Shown: piece after piece, positions 1 to 11,963 of the stretch
Position numbering within the stretch: position 1 is the first letter of the stretch
Layout: each line of letters opens with the position of its first letter
NCBI GenBank assembly: GCA_050084985.1
Contig: JBITNC010000002.1
Location: 39,742,001-39,806,000, forward strand
Source of the DNA: Nageia nagi
Taxonomy: Eukaryota; Pinophyta
Direction: 5' to 3'
Length of the DNA stretch: 64,000 bases
The notes under the pieces: model-generated
Told to the model about the DNA's origin: nothing
Seen by the model: only the letters and a program-made list of their open reading frames with translations
The model's database searches: none
Translations under genes and position numbers: made by a program

Positions 1-1190
1 TTGATATGAAACTTTTGAGAAATTGGATTATAGCATCAATAGGATTTGGACTCATCAAAGTATCCTAAAAAGACACATTTGATGGATTTTTTATCCAATT
101 TTTTCCTATTTTCATCAAGCACATGCACATAATAGGTAGAGCACCCAAAAATCTAGAGGTGCGAGAGACTAGGTTTTTTACTAAACCAAGCCTCAAATAG
201 GATTGAATGTTGCATGACCTTAGTAGGAAAATGATACAATATGTAGAAAATAATGTGCATAATTTTCCCCCATAATTTGTTATCCATTCCCATTTCCTTG
301 AGCATGCTTCAGGTCATCTCAGTGACTATTCAGTTCTTTCTCTCTACTACTTCATTCTACTATGGAGTGTAGGCAATGGTGTAATGCTTCTTTGAACTCA
401 TTAGAAGTGAATTCACTACCATGATTTGTTTGAAAATTCTTAAGATGATACTTAGACTACTTCTCAACAAGCACCTTGAACTTGATAAAAGTTTCAAAGG
501 CATCTGATTTGGCCTGCAGTAAAGATAACTAACTCATCCAGGGAAAATCACCAGTAAAGATAAGCATATACCTACACTTGGCCAAGGTGGAAGTCTTCAT
601 AGGTTCACGAATATTAGCAAACACCAATTATAAGGGTGCCTTTGCATAGTGTGGGTGGGGGAAACTTCTCTTTATATTATTTCCTAGAAATGCATCTTTC
701 ACACAAAGTGTCAGGAGGTAGTGAGAAGGTTGGTATACCTCTCAAAAGATTAGGTAATTCATGGAGTGAGTTGAAGTTGATGTGGCCACATCTTTGATGC
801 CACAACTAAGCAGGATCAATGGTGGATTTTAAACATTTGATTGTTATCAGCTACATCCTCAACATATACATGTGATTCTCAGACATAAGAATTATCATAA
901 TAACCTAATTTTTAGCCTCATTGGTGATGGTGCAAGTTTTCTTCTAGAAGACCAAATAATAGTCTTTCAAAAAAATCTAACCAATGCTAAGGAGATTATG
1001 ATTCAAGCCAGGAACATACAAAGTGTCATGCATATGCATGATCTTATCAGTATTTGCTTTAAAAGCAATAGTACCTTTTCCAACAATGTTAACTTGATTA
1101 TTATCACTAAATTGGAATTTACAAAAAGCATTTTCCTCAAGTTGAATTGATAAACTTTTGTTTTGAGTAATATGATTTGAGCACCCACTA
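1..1190 (-). pseudogene. decayed Ty1/copia pol remnant (integrase to protease side)
   Basis: Read on the minus strand, this stretch carries scattered copia integrase hallmarks in broken frames. A C-terminal block near 60-170 resembles the region that reads roughly KCVFLGY. Near 335-365 a frame resembling YTP..N.VVERK is a mutated version of the copia motif around the catalytic Glu. A decayed SDNG-like block lies near 410-440. Stops and frameshifts are frequent and no long open frame remains. RT and RNase H are absent because the element runs off the left edge of the window or was cut there. It is continuous on the right with a gag remnant in the same orientation, as expected for a minus-strand copia element. 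It is a non-coding fossil. Confidence 0.7.
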
Positions 1191-1191
1191 T

Positions 1192-2177
1192 CTAGATACC
1201 AAATATGGTCACTAGTAACTTTAAAGTTATTATGGATGAGGAGGACATTATTACCATTACTCTATTATTTAGAGTAGTTGGCTTTTTGCTCCTTCTTTCA
1301 GAAGCAATATTGCTCAATGTGACCATATTTATCACATAAGTCACAATACCATGAGGTTGAGCTCTAGTTTCTACTAGTTGATCAATCTCTTTCTCTACCA
1401 TGATTGCTTCTTTCATGACCACTACCACCATGACCTATGCCATAACCTCTAGAGGAAAATTCTAATCTAGAGGAAGTAGAAGGTTGCTCATTCATCTACA
1501 GTTTGTGTTGAAATGCTTGGTCCAGGTTCTCAACTCTATCCTAGAGTTTACGCTCATATGTTTGTAGGCTTCTAAGCAATTTTGAGAGATTGAGTTGAGT
1601 TAAGTCCCTAGACTCCTCAATTGAAGTGGTAAGAGGATTAAACTTATAAGGAAGGCTTCTCAACACCTTCTCTACAATCCATCTATCATCAAGTTACTCA
1701 CCATATGAATGAAGTCCATTAACCAAATCATGAAATCTATTCATAAAGAGTTCAATAGCATCAACATCTCCCATCTAAAGAGATTCGAACTCCCATCACA
1801 AGAGCTATAGCTTGGATACTTTGAATCTAGATGATCCCTTATAAGCATTGTCAAAAGTATCCTATGCAACCTTGGAGAATTTGTATTCTACAATTTTAGG
1901 AAATATTGTAACATCTATCTTGCTTTGTATGAAAAATAAAACTTTGGCATCCTTATTTTGGGTTTCCAAGAACTCCTTTTCATCTATTATAAGTGCAACA
2001 AAGGCTACAACATTAGGTTCAACATATCCCTAAAAAATAAGACTCCACAAGTATTGAGAGATGAAAAAGTTTGGCTTCTAGATGATCTAATATTCATAGT
2101 ATTATCCACTAAATATAGGGATATGCAACTACAAAGAACTTCCATTCTTTGTATCCATTTAACCCAATGGATCGTAT
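1192..2177 (-). pseudogene. decayed copia gag with recognisable zinc knuckle
   Basis: This is the gag side of the same minus-strand element. In the minus frame at 1304-1345 the residues fit the retroviral-type zinc knuckle CX2CX4HX4C exactly, reading CDLCDKYGHIEQYC. Such a knuckle binds RNA during packaging in the nucleocapsid part of Gag. The frame is interrupted on both sides by stops, so no functional Gag can be made. Weak similarity to the gag N-terminal (UBN2-like) region continues to about 2,000 but is too decayed to bound. Open reading frames on the plus strand here are most likely accidental. Confidence 0.65.
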
Positions 2178-2391
2178 GGCTCTAATACTAATTGAAGAAT
2201 TTGAAGTCACTAGATCCCAAGAATGGTGAACAATGCACAAAGGCTCTAATACCAATTGAAGAATTTGAAGGTTCAAAGAGAAAAATAATGCTTTGATAAC
2301 AAATGAAGAATTTGTACCAAATAGGCTCAAGAAAAGAGTTCTAAATCCAAATGATGATTTTGTAGAATCAAGGCTCCAAGCTTTGATACCA
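2178..2391 (-). repeat. degenerate repeats of a primer-binding-site-like block
   Basis: A block resembling ggctctaataccaattgaag occurs at 2178 and 2242, with more decayed versions near 2291 and 2372. On the minus strand these read as variants of TGGTATCAAAGC, the initiator-tRNA-Met primer binding site of plant LTR elements. The last one (gctttgatacca, 2380-2391) best fits a functional PBS. Spacing is irregular (about 64, 49 and 81 bp), so this looks like repeated local duplication next to a 5' LTR. Confidence 0.55.
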
Positions 2392-3600
2392 TAAAATTTG
2401 GTTGGGGTTCCAACAAAATTTAAAGGGTAAGGATTGGTCGAATCTTTGGGAAAACCAAAACGTTGAAGGAAATGAAAGTGTTGGAGATTGAGTTCTAGAT
2501 AAATCAAAAAATATTGCTATTTGGAAATTCCAAAGTTTGGTAGATTTTGATCAACAAGATTTTGTTGGGACTTCAAGAAAATCAACAGTGTGGAATCTAC
2601 AATCTTGAGGATAAGCATAGAAAAGTATGAAGCATAAAAATTACATAATTCCTAACAAGACCTAACACTATGACACATAAAAACAAATAATAATAAATGC
2701 TTTATCCAATAGTGAAGGTCCATAATACTTTCAATACATATAGAAGGGTCATAAATGAGTTGAAAGTATACAAAATTCACAATACTCGCTAAGCAAGATT
2801 GCAAACTAGGTAGGTTTTATATTTTAGGATTTATAAGTGTATTTTTCCAACAAGATGGAAAAGGATATATGGTTGGAAAGGTATTAAAACAAGAAATCCA
2901 ACCAAGGAGGAATCACACAAAATGGAGATCTAGATAGAAAGATCTAGACCCCAAAAGCAAACTGAACCAAATAAAGAGAGTTTGAAAAATCACAAAACAA
3001 CAAGGTTATAAGTTAAAAAATGGGAATACATATGAGTACCCATAAAGTAAAATGATCTCAAATAAATAAATATCACCTTATATTAGAGATGGAAGTTTTG
3101 AAAGTGTTTCTCAAGCATATGATCTTTAAAAAGAGAATACATGCCACACAACCACAAGGTATTGCAGAGTAAATGGGAATGCTTTATATTCTAGAGCCAA
3201 AATGGTAGCATAACATTAGATTAAGCTTCCTTTATTAAGGATAGGAGATGAAGTCTCTATTTATACAAAAAGAAAGTGGAGTGTATAAGGGTCCATGTAA
3301 ACTCACAGATTGCAGATCCATGTAGAAACATAAATGAAGTGCCCATAAAAATTAGAGAAGGTGGTATGGGCATTAGAAATATAAATGAACAGTCCATAAA
3401 ATTATAGAAGAGTATGGGCATTAGTGATGAAGTACAAAATCAAATCTATCTCAGTCAAAGAAGCATATCTTAAGTATTTGACACTCAACTGTGATCCTGC
3501 AATATACTAAATCTGGTAGGTATAATACTAGATGGATAGTACATGCAATTAGTAGCAGTTGGCATTAAATTTTTTTCTAGAATTCAAATAATGGAACATT
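2392..3600 (-). mobile_element. probable 5' LTR remnant of the left-edge copia element
   Basis: This lies directly beyond the PBS on the side where a minus-strand element should have its 5' LTR. A TATA box on the minus strand (ctctatttatac, 3255-3266; TATAAATAGAG in sense) has the same context as TATA boxes in the other copia LTRs of the window. The outer end is not defined; I place it near 3,600 where resemblance to LTR-like sequence ends. No paired 3' LTR is in the window. Confidence 0.45.
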
Positions 3601-5300
3601 AAATTCCTTCACCTTCCCTAATTTAAGAGATCTATTCCCCACATAATCCTTCGAATCCAATTGAATATTAAACTCCACCACCTTTCTCAAACCCTTGTAA
3701 TATGACAAGATGTCATTGAAGTTATATAGTTAAAACATGTAAGTCTTTTGCAACTGTGCCAAGCTTTCTAGCTAACATACAAATCTATTTTACAAAAACT
3801 TGATGTGGATGGATCAAATGAAAGTTTGATGCAATAGAAAAAAGGAGCTTGCAGTGTATTGAGGCTAATACAAGTTTCTAGAGTTGAGGATAATTGAATA
3901 ATGCAGAGGGTAGTGTTTGCATCTGCAGTAAGTAAACTATGTTGAAGTATGCAATGCACATATAGGTATACACTACCTCTAATAAAATTGCCATGAGATT
4001 AAAACATCCTTGAAATGGATAGGCAAGAAAATCCTCTCCTCTCTTGATCATGCTTCCCTCTATCCTTGTGCCCTCTTTTAAGATTACTATTCTAATAATA
4101 AAATCCCTATTGTTAGGAAAGTAGAAGGATTTTTTCTTAGAGTATTCCCATAAATCCTAGAAACGAATTCCATATCAGGCTCCTTGAATCTCCTTGTGAA
4201 GAGAAGATGAGTGACTCCAAGGTGGACATAACAAAAGGGCTAGCCCAATGGAGAATCAACAACTTAGGATCATGGTTTTATAGAAGATCTAACCCCTTGA
4301 ATATGGGTATCTAGAATTGGCATCTATTAGTGGAGAAGGGGAGCCATTTGATGGTGCAACTTTTACAAAGACAAGAAGGAGTACCAAAGATCAACCCTCA
4401 GTTTCTATATTTATGCTTCGAATCTATAATGTAGTTGTCAATAATAAATACCCTTGGACATATTTATAATCTAGACCAACTTGTTTTAGATTCTTCCTTC
4501 AACCATTCTCATGAATTAGGGGGTATTATAATTTACTAATCATCCTTATCACTTTATACATTCAATATTTTGAGCTAATATAATTTATTATAATTAAACT
4601 AGTACTATTAATTAGAGAAGTAAAATTGGATTTGGATACATAGGGATTCTACATTGAGCATATGTATGTAGATTTCCCAACCCCAACTTGGCCCTACTAT
4701 CAAAAAGAGGGTGGATGGCTGAGGCCTCTTTATGTTTCACTGGTAGTCCTGAATGAGTATCGAAGAAAGAGACAAGTATTCCTTTATTCCAATTTTGCCA
4801 CCTATAGCTCCCTTGGAGATGCCCACTCTAAGATAAATGATCATAATGCCATCATCAATGGACTCTTTGCTTGGGACATGTCATCCTAACCCTATTCTAA
4901 TGTAAACATTTTCTAGAAACATGATGGGTTAAAGGATCAAAACTATCTAGTAGCCTGTAAAGAGAAAGAAAAAGTCTACATGGAAAGACCCAACCCCTAG
5001 TTCTTCAAGAGCTTCAAAGGTGAATAAGAATTAAAGGGAACTTACCAAGACCTCAAAATTTGGATGGAAAAGAGAGAATAACTTATACAACTCAGCTTTC
5101 CTTTTGTGAAAATCATGACATGGAATGACTGGATCCAAAGCTCCTACATTGTACGTGATTTTAGCTGAGGTGTAGCTAATGTTGAGGTAGATTATATTAT
5201 GGTTTTCTCCCATTGCGAATCCTGGAACTAGGGGTTGTCTATGAAACCCAAAAATATTTTCAACTAATCTATAGTGGATGTACATACTTTCTTTTAAATA
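3601..5300. other. unassigned intergenic DNA with two short open frames
   Basis: I recognise no gene or element here. An ATG frame on the plus strand at 4662-4889 (75 codons, starting MYVDFPTPTW) and one on the minus strand at 5031-5285 (84 codons, starting MYIHYRLVEN) have ordinary composition but match no family I know. They have no visible splice partners. The base composition is slightly less AT-biased than the flanks, so a decayed gene or LINE fragment is possible, but nothing proves it. Confidence 0.3.
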
Positions 5301-5704
5301 ATTTTTTGTATAGCTTGCCCTTTTTTTAATGATTTAAAATATTTATATATATACATATTTAAAGGGATTATCTTTTTTGTTAATTTCAAATAATTTGGTA
5401 TTTGCATAATAAGTTAAAAAAATGTATTTTCTTTTAGAAAATAAATTTCTCTTTTAACAACTTTGTAAACAAAATACTAAAATAATAATATTTTTGAGAC
5501 AAAGTTGTGAAAAAAAAAGTTACAATGTTTATATGAAATAAAGTTCAATATTGTAAACAAAAAGTGCAAAGTTATACTACTAACAATATAGTAGTGATTT
5601 CAATAATTCATTGTTATTTATTAAGTAATTTTACCAAAACAATTGCAAAGTTTACATAATAAGTAAAGTTTTCAAAGAACATTGCAAGTAACACATAAAA
5701 AAAT

Positions 5705-6062
5705 GTTAGCAATTCAAAAAAAAAAAAGCTAAGAGGCTATAGCTTAAAATAGTTTTACCTCACTAATGAAGTAGGAAGAAGAAGAGCCTCTAAGTTGACT
5801 CTGATACTAAATGATGAAATTGAAGGATTCTATAACCAATATCACCTTGAAGGATTTCATAAATATCTAACACAAGCAACATAATTTTATGCACAAAGAG
5901 AAACACCATGTATAGTGGTTCCTCCAACTATGTGAGTACATTCACTTAAACCATCTTTTCTATTACTTCTCACAAATGAAATCTCTTACAAATTCTCAAA
6001 AGTTCTTCTACAAAATTTCTCTTACAAAACTCATACAAGAGCATTCTTACAACTCTAAAATA
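5705..6062 (-). repeat. partial tandem duplicate of copia leader/PBS/LTR junction
   Basis: Bases from about 5,705 and from about 6,063 carry the same series: a purine-rich leader tail with gaagtaggaagaagaag, a PBS-like ctctgatacta / tctaatacca, then LTR sequence beginning tgatgaaattgaa. The first copy stops after about 250 bp of LTR, where the second copy begins at ttagcaattc. So the junction of leader and LTR was tandemly duplicated, about 358 bp per unit. Confidence 0.6.
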
Positions 6063-6164
6063 TTAGCAATTCAAAAAAAAGGTAAGAGGCTATACCTTAA
6101 AATAGTTTTATCTTACTAATGAAGTAGGAAGAAGAAGATCCTTTACATTTAATCTAATACCAAA

Positions 6165-6672
6165 TGATGAAATTGAAAGATTCCATAACCAAGGACACCT
6201 TGAAGGATTCCATAACCAAGATCACCTTGAAGGATTCCATAAATCTCTAATACAAGCAACATAATTTCATGCACAAAGAGACACACCATATATAGTGGTT
6301 CCTTCAAATATGGGAGTACATCCACTTGAACCATCTTTTCTATTACTTCTCACAAGTGAAATCTATTATAAATTCTCAAAAATTCTTCTACAAGAATTCT
6401 CTTACAAAACCCATACAAGAGCATTCCTACAACTCTAGCATTTTCATACTTCTCTAAATGTATAGAATGAGAGGGAAAAGCCCTCTATTTATAGAAAAAA
6501 AACCTCCCTTGGATCATCCTTTTAACCATTATACAATGTTATGATATGCATCATCCTTTTACCCAAAGGGTGTGCTCATGATATGGAGTGTAGAAGAAGT
6601 TACATTATCATATTTACTAAATTCTTAAGATATCTAGGGATACCTTATAATAATGCATTATAAATTCTAATA
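6165..6672 (-). mobile_element. copia LTR remnant (about 508 bp)
   Basis: The LTR begins tgatgaaattg two bases after a PBS-like block (taatacca) and ends near attctaata, similar to the attctaaca end of the intact LTRs at 37,017 and 46,363. A minus-strand TATA box lies at 6484-6494 (ctctatttatag). The leader is on its left, so it is a 5' LTR of a minus-strand element. Integrase sequence of another copy follows almost immediately on its right, so a deletion or nested insertion has joined two elements. Confidence 0.55.
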
Positions 6673-6699
6673 GTAAGGGATCATGAATTACCTCTTCAT

Positions 6700-7030
6700 C
6701 CAATATTTAGCACAACATTCATTGAACTCATTACTATTATATGCACCCCCATTATTAGATCATAACATCTTTATTTTGAAGCTAGTATGATTTTCAACTA
6801 AGGCTTTGAAATCTTTGAAGCTATCAAAGGTTTGATCCCTATGCTCAATTAGATAACCAAATATCATCATACTAAATTCATCAATTAGGGTAAGGATATA
6901 TGAAGCTCCTCGAAGCGATTTGGTCTAAAATGGACCTATCAAATCAGAATAAACCAATTGAAAAAGTTGGGAAGCCCTTATCACCTTATTCTTTAAATTT
7001 ATGCCTTTGCACCTATAAGCCAACACGATA
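6700..7030 (-). pseudogene. copia integrase core fragment
   Basis: This tract aligns by eye with the integrase core of Copia-2 at about 40,690-40,950. The shared features include the segment encoding the SDNGGEY region and the D,D(35)E-core linker reading roughly FKALVENQ..FKIK. The minus-strand frame is interrupted by stops. Protease and most of gag expected on its right are missing or unrecognisable. It is the only coding remnant of this element. Confidence 0.6.
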
Positions 7031-7570
7031 ATTTGATTTTCTATAAGATGAAGGCTCTTATAGAACAAAAAAAAAAGGTTAAGCATACTTTTGAAAGGTC
7101 AAACTATTTACCATTACCAACTTTTAATCTCATAGTCATTAAGAATGTTATGTTATCCCAAGCAACTAATGCACCATTATTGAGAGAAGTTTCAAATACA
7201 TATAATTCAATCATTAAGGCACTTTGATCAAAAGATTATAAGCTATGTATAAGCCATCAAACAAATGCCAAATTTATTATTCCACCAAATCAAGATTTAC
7301 AAGCCACATCATGTAACTTGACCATGCCACAAATAATGCCATCTTGAATATAGAAAGTCATAAGTTACGATACATAAGTTCTTTTCTATTTACAAACATG
7401 TTGAATTAGAGGTTTTGAATTTGTTGATCAAATTAGTCAACTATACATGTTGAATTTTTTTAACCAAGGTAATCAACAAAGCATGCTATTTATTTAACCA
7501 ATTTCATATTACAAAATGTTTCCAATCTATTCAAATCATATAATCCATACATCCAAAATTTTCTCATAAC
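7030..7570. other. AT-rich filler between copia fragments
   Basis: By position this should be the protease and gag part of the minus-strand element, but I see no protease D(S/T)G motif or zinc knuckle. A 64-codon plus-strand frame at 7033-7227 lacks any recognisable domain. It is best regarded as deleted and decayed element DNA. Confidence 0.3.
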
Positions 7571-9309
7571 CATGTAACATTATTGTAGAGAGGGTAGATT
7601 TGAGGTTGTTTTCTTGTTTAAAATTAGACCTTCACCTAGATGTACATATTCATCATTTGGTGATAAAATTCAAGCTATAATATAATCCAAATCCTACCAA
7701 TCCTTATCCAGTTCCCTTATTATCAACAATATACTCTCACATGGAGAAGTACTAGCTATTTTTCAAAAGCATGACATATGTTGGATCGAATAAATTATTA
7801 TTTTGATTAGGTTTCATGTTTTTCTTATAGGTTATCATGATAATCCCTGAATGGATATGTGAACATGTGGTATCACTATGCATATGCCTATCCACCCATA
7901 TGGAGTTATGTCTAGACCAACAAAAGACTTAGGGGCATTAAGAAGTACGAACTTTACAATATTTGGATCAACAAACTAAAGGTTCTAGTTTACCTTCTCC
8001 TCCCTTTGTGGCTGCCCAAATAAAACATGTTGCAGAATAAACGTGCAAACATATTCATTTTTGGTGGTGCATTTTCAATATTTACAATTTGTTGCAAAAA
8101 ATAAAAGCAAAATGTTTAACATAAAGTGCTTGGAAAAAAGTTACATCATCCAATTTGAAACCTAAGAGTGTCTAATAGGTTTTGTCACAACCCCAAGAGG
8201 ACCTCTATACAAAAAAAATGTGTTCATTTTTTTAAGTAACAATAAAAAATAAGGAGTTTTTCTTTTTACATAAAAAACTTGAACTTAGCAAAAACAATTC
8301 ACCCTCTTTTTATCATAGCATAAGAAATCATTCCCCTTCTTCAACATTAAAAAATGTACTTAGGAAAAAGATATATCCCCCTCATTTTCAATTTTACCTT
8401 AGAAAAAAAATCCTTCTTTTAACACTAAGGGAGAGAAAAAAACTTCCCCCTTTTTTAACACTTAATTTTTTTTGCCTCCTTTATAAGTGTTAAAAAATTA
8501 CACCCTTTTTTGAAGAAATATTCCCTTTTATTAAAAAAGCATTTACCAATAATCTCCCCCTTTTAAAAATTACACCCCCTCCCATTTTATTAAAAAAGGT
8601 AAAAAAAAAAACTTGCTTAAAAAATTTAAAGGGGAGAGAGAAAAAAATGCCTCTCTAAGCAATAATAATTTCCCTACGTAAAATTGCCTCCCCCGTTGTA
8701 AATAAGTTTTGAAAAAAATTTAACTCCTCTTTTTAAAAATATTATCCCCCTTTAAATAGGAAACAATTAATTTATTATTATTATTTTTATAGATGGTTTA
8801 TAAAAATATAAACAAAAATAAAGAAAATTGCAAACGATTCATGCAAAACAATTGAAAAATTTGCATGCGTTTCAAGAGCTCCTGGGATAGAGTTTTATAT
8901 AGCAATGAGCGGGAGGAGCCGATGGAGCTGCAACTAATGGCCGGCCTGTGACCAAAGTCGGAAAGCGGGGTTACAGGCAGAGGCAGCTGAGATGGCCGCA
9001 AGATCATTTAATTTGATAATATATTTTGAGTTAATAAATCAACTCCCCCTATTTTTAAAACTTTCTGCAATTAAAAATTTAAATTGTTCTTTGATGGATA
9101 TAAATACCTTTCTTTACATATAATAATACACAATATAATGTATATTTACATTCATTAAAGTCTTCTATTAATTTTTTTAATAAAACATACTTAACATTTT
9201 TTTAATTTAAAAAAGCACATACCTTTTGTAATAAAGCTATGAAACAAAAAAAATTGCAACCTCTTTTTTTATAACATTTCTACACAAAATATTAGTGTAA
9301 AAAAATACA
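7571..9309 (-). mobile_element. copia 5' leader remnant related to the Copia-2 leader
   Basis: From the block near gaggttgttttcttg to about 8,060 this is clearly related to Copia-2 bases 42,540-43,000. Shared segments include the run around atactctcaca.ggagaagta and the block near ggttatca.gataatccctgaatgga. Beyond that, both leaders turn into A/T and C-run DNA (8,200-8,760) and then a GC-richer patch (8,870-9,000 here; about 43,930-44,190 in Copia-2). The leader is cut on its right at about 9,310, where the first duplication unit starts, so no 5' LTR follows. Confidence 0.6.
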
Positions 9310-10458
9310 AATTTTTTAGTATTTATGTTATAATCAAAATAATAATTTATTAAGGTTATTTAATATATTCAATTTAATTAAATTATGATGAAATAGTATT
9401 GAATAAAAGATGATAATGATAAAAGATGCTCAATTGTCTTTAACATATCAAATCTAAATTTTAAATGACTTGCATACTTATGTTCTTACTTGTAATCACA
9501 TATCAGATGTCGGATTCACCCAAGATATAGGATAACAATGAACTAATTTTGAAAGTGGGACCCTCAAATATGTCGTGAATTGGGAGGCGCTACTAACTTA
9601 CTTCCACATAAGAACCTCGATCGCTTGTGGTCGTTGAGATTCCTTCTCAAGGATTAGGTTTCAAATATCGATATAGCAAAATAGTAGCTTAGGAATGCGA
9701 TCAAGCTTTGAGTATAAGAAAATCTAGATATGATAGGTGGCATTAAGAAACATCAATCAATAATGATACAAGTATATTACCACCTATCAAGGATTCCAAA
9801 TCATGTCATGATTTCTCATGCACAACCCTTCCATCTTTATAGATAGCAGGTCTAGTGCCAAGGCTACTCCTTAGGTTTATGGTGATGCATTTCAATCTGT
9901 TATCGTAAAATATAAAGGTATATAAGTATGCACAATGATAACGATAATTATTTGATTAAATAAATAAATTATTTTAAATACTTAAAAGAGTATTTTAATT
10001 AAATTAAAATTTCTTTTAGGTGTTAATAGATGCCCCACTTTGAATATGTTTTGATACTTTTAGGACAAAAGATACTCAAAGAATAAATTCAAAGTGTAAC
10101 AAGATAAGTGAAAAAATACTTCTTGAAAAATTTATTCACAGAGACATCTTTGGATATCCCATTTTCACCAATGTTATGCCCCCTCTTTGGCTTGGTTGCG
10201 ACATGATGGACCTCTCATCATAGGAGCAATCCAAGGCAAAGATAAATGAACATGTAATCCACTTAAATAAGAGATATTTTTCATAAAATATCATATGATA
10301 TAAATATCACAAGAGAAGAAGATACAAAACTTATCCTTAGTGGCTTACCCACCAAGATGATATGAAGATAATGCCTCACCATAAGGGATGAGGGCTTTGT
10401 ACCTCACCATAAAGGATGAGGGGTTTTATCTCATATAAGACTTGTTAGCTAAAAAATG

Positions 10459-10740
10459 ATCTTAGCATATCTCCATAAAGATATCCTAAAACATAACACT
10501 TCATAAATCTTATTAGCTTTTAAAAGATTTTGGTATACCTTTATAACAAAGATATTCTAAAGCATAACATTATACAAATATTATTAGTTTTTTTAAAGAT
10601 TTTAGCATACCTTTATAACAAAGATATCCTAAAGCATAGCATTATACAAATATTATTAATTTTTTAAAATATTTTGGCATACCTTCATTAAAAATATATC
10701 CTTAAGTATAGAAAATAAAAAATCAAACTTGTCCTTGGTG
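10459..10740. repeat. about 72-bp subterminal tandem repeat, about 4 copies
   Basis: A block resembling ttagcatacctttataac followed by aaagatatcctaaagcat recurs at about 10,459, 10,528, 10,602 and 10,672. The same array is in the right unit at about 31,030-31,310. It lies in the 3' part of the non-autonomous element, just inside LTR A. Confidence 0.6.
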
Positions 10741-10804
10741 GCTTACCCACCAAGAGTATGAGAATAGATAATCAATTTATTGATCAACTTGGTTTACCAA
10801 GCCA

Positions 10805-11160
10805 CCATGATGTCATGGATTTTGTTAAGAATGGCCCTTCCTTACAAAGGTGCTAAATTATAAGAGTGCTTGACGTGGTTTTCAAAGCTACAATGTTTCC
10901 ATGGATTTTTGATAAGAATGGCCCTTCCTTACAAAGGTGACAAATGATAAGAGTGATCGACATGGTTTTTTAATCCACCATGTTTCTATTGATTTCTAAT
11001 AAGAATGATCCTCCCTTACAAAGGTTTCAAGTGTTAAGAATGCCCCTCCCTTATAGTGGAATAAATGATACGAATGTGACCAACTTGGACCTCTAAGCCA
11101 CCATGTTTTTATGGCTTTTGATAAGGTTGCCACCCTTACAGAGAGATAAATGATAAGATC
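10805..11160. repeat. about 86-bp subterminal tandem repeat, about 4 copies
   Basis: The block aagaatggcccttccttac recurs at about 10,828 and 10,914 and in mutated form near 11,001 and 11,036, with an associated ccaccatg..ttt.atgga segment. The right-unit equivalent is about 31,390-31,745. No coding sense is apparent. Confidence 0.6.
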
Positions 11161-11249
11161 CATAATAACATGATATGATAAGTATAATATGTAAATTATT
11201 CAATGATAATCATGATAAGATATAATAACCATATATGTAATAAGCATCA

Positions 11250-11963
11250 TGTTATAGCTAGAATAATAATAATTAGGGTTATTTATGACATATTCAATTT
11301 AACCAATTAACCATAAAATAATAATGAATGATGACATGAAAGATGAAAATTATCTAATTGAACTTGGCCTATCAAACTGAATTTATGAAAGATACAAACC
11401 TATAATTTTTTTATCATGAAAAATAAAGGAAATATTTGATCAAAAGAAGATGAATGACGAGCTTTCCCAAAGAACAAAGCAACTAATCTGACCTCAACTC
11501 AGCGTAGATGCTAGGATCCTAATGGCACTATCCGGTTACCTTTCCAAATTACTTTTACCTTTCAATCAATGTCATCATCACACCTTGGATGCTTAGAATA
11601 CCATACATAAATGGATACAAAAGATCAAAAAATATAGAGTTCAATGTATAATAAAATCCAAATATGATAGGTGGCATTAAGAAATACTAGTTAAGAATGA
11701 AATAGGTAATTTCCACCTATCAAGGATTTAGGATTATGTCATAATTTCTTATGCACAACCCCTCTACCTTTATAGGTAATAGGTCTAGTGCTAAGGCTCC
11801 TCCTTAGGCTTATTATGATCTCAGGTTGACCTATTATCATAAAATATAAAGGTAGATGAGAGTACACAATGATAAGAACATTTATTTAATAGAATAAATA
11901 AATCACTTTGAATACCTAAAAGGGTATTCTAATTAAATTATAATTCCTTTTTAGGTGTTAGCA
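11250..11963 (-). mobile_element. solo LTR (LTR B) nested in the large element
   Basis: This 714-bp copy starts tgttatagc and ends gttagca, with the same internal landmarks as LTRs A and C. It has neither PPT nor PBS next to it. Five-base flanks are catca on the left and catta on the right in both duplication units, an imperfect target duplication. That favours a solo LTR inserted into the element before the segmental duplication. Confidence 0.6.
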
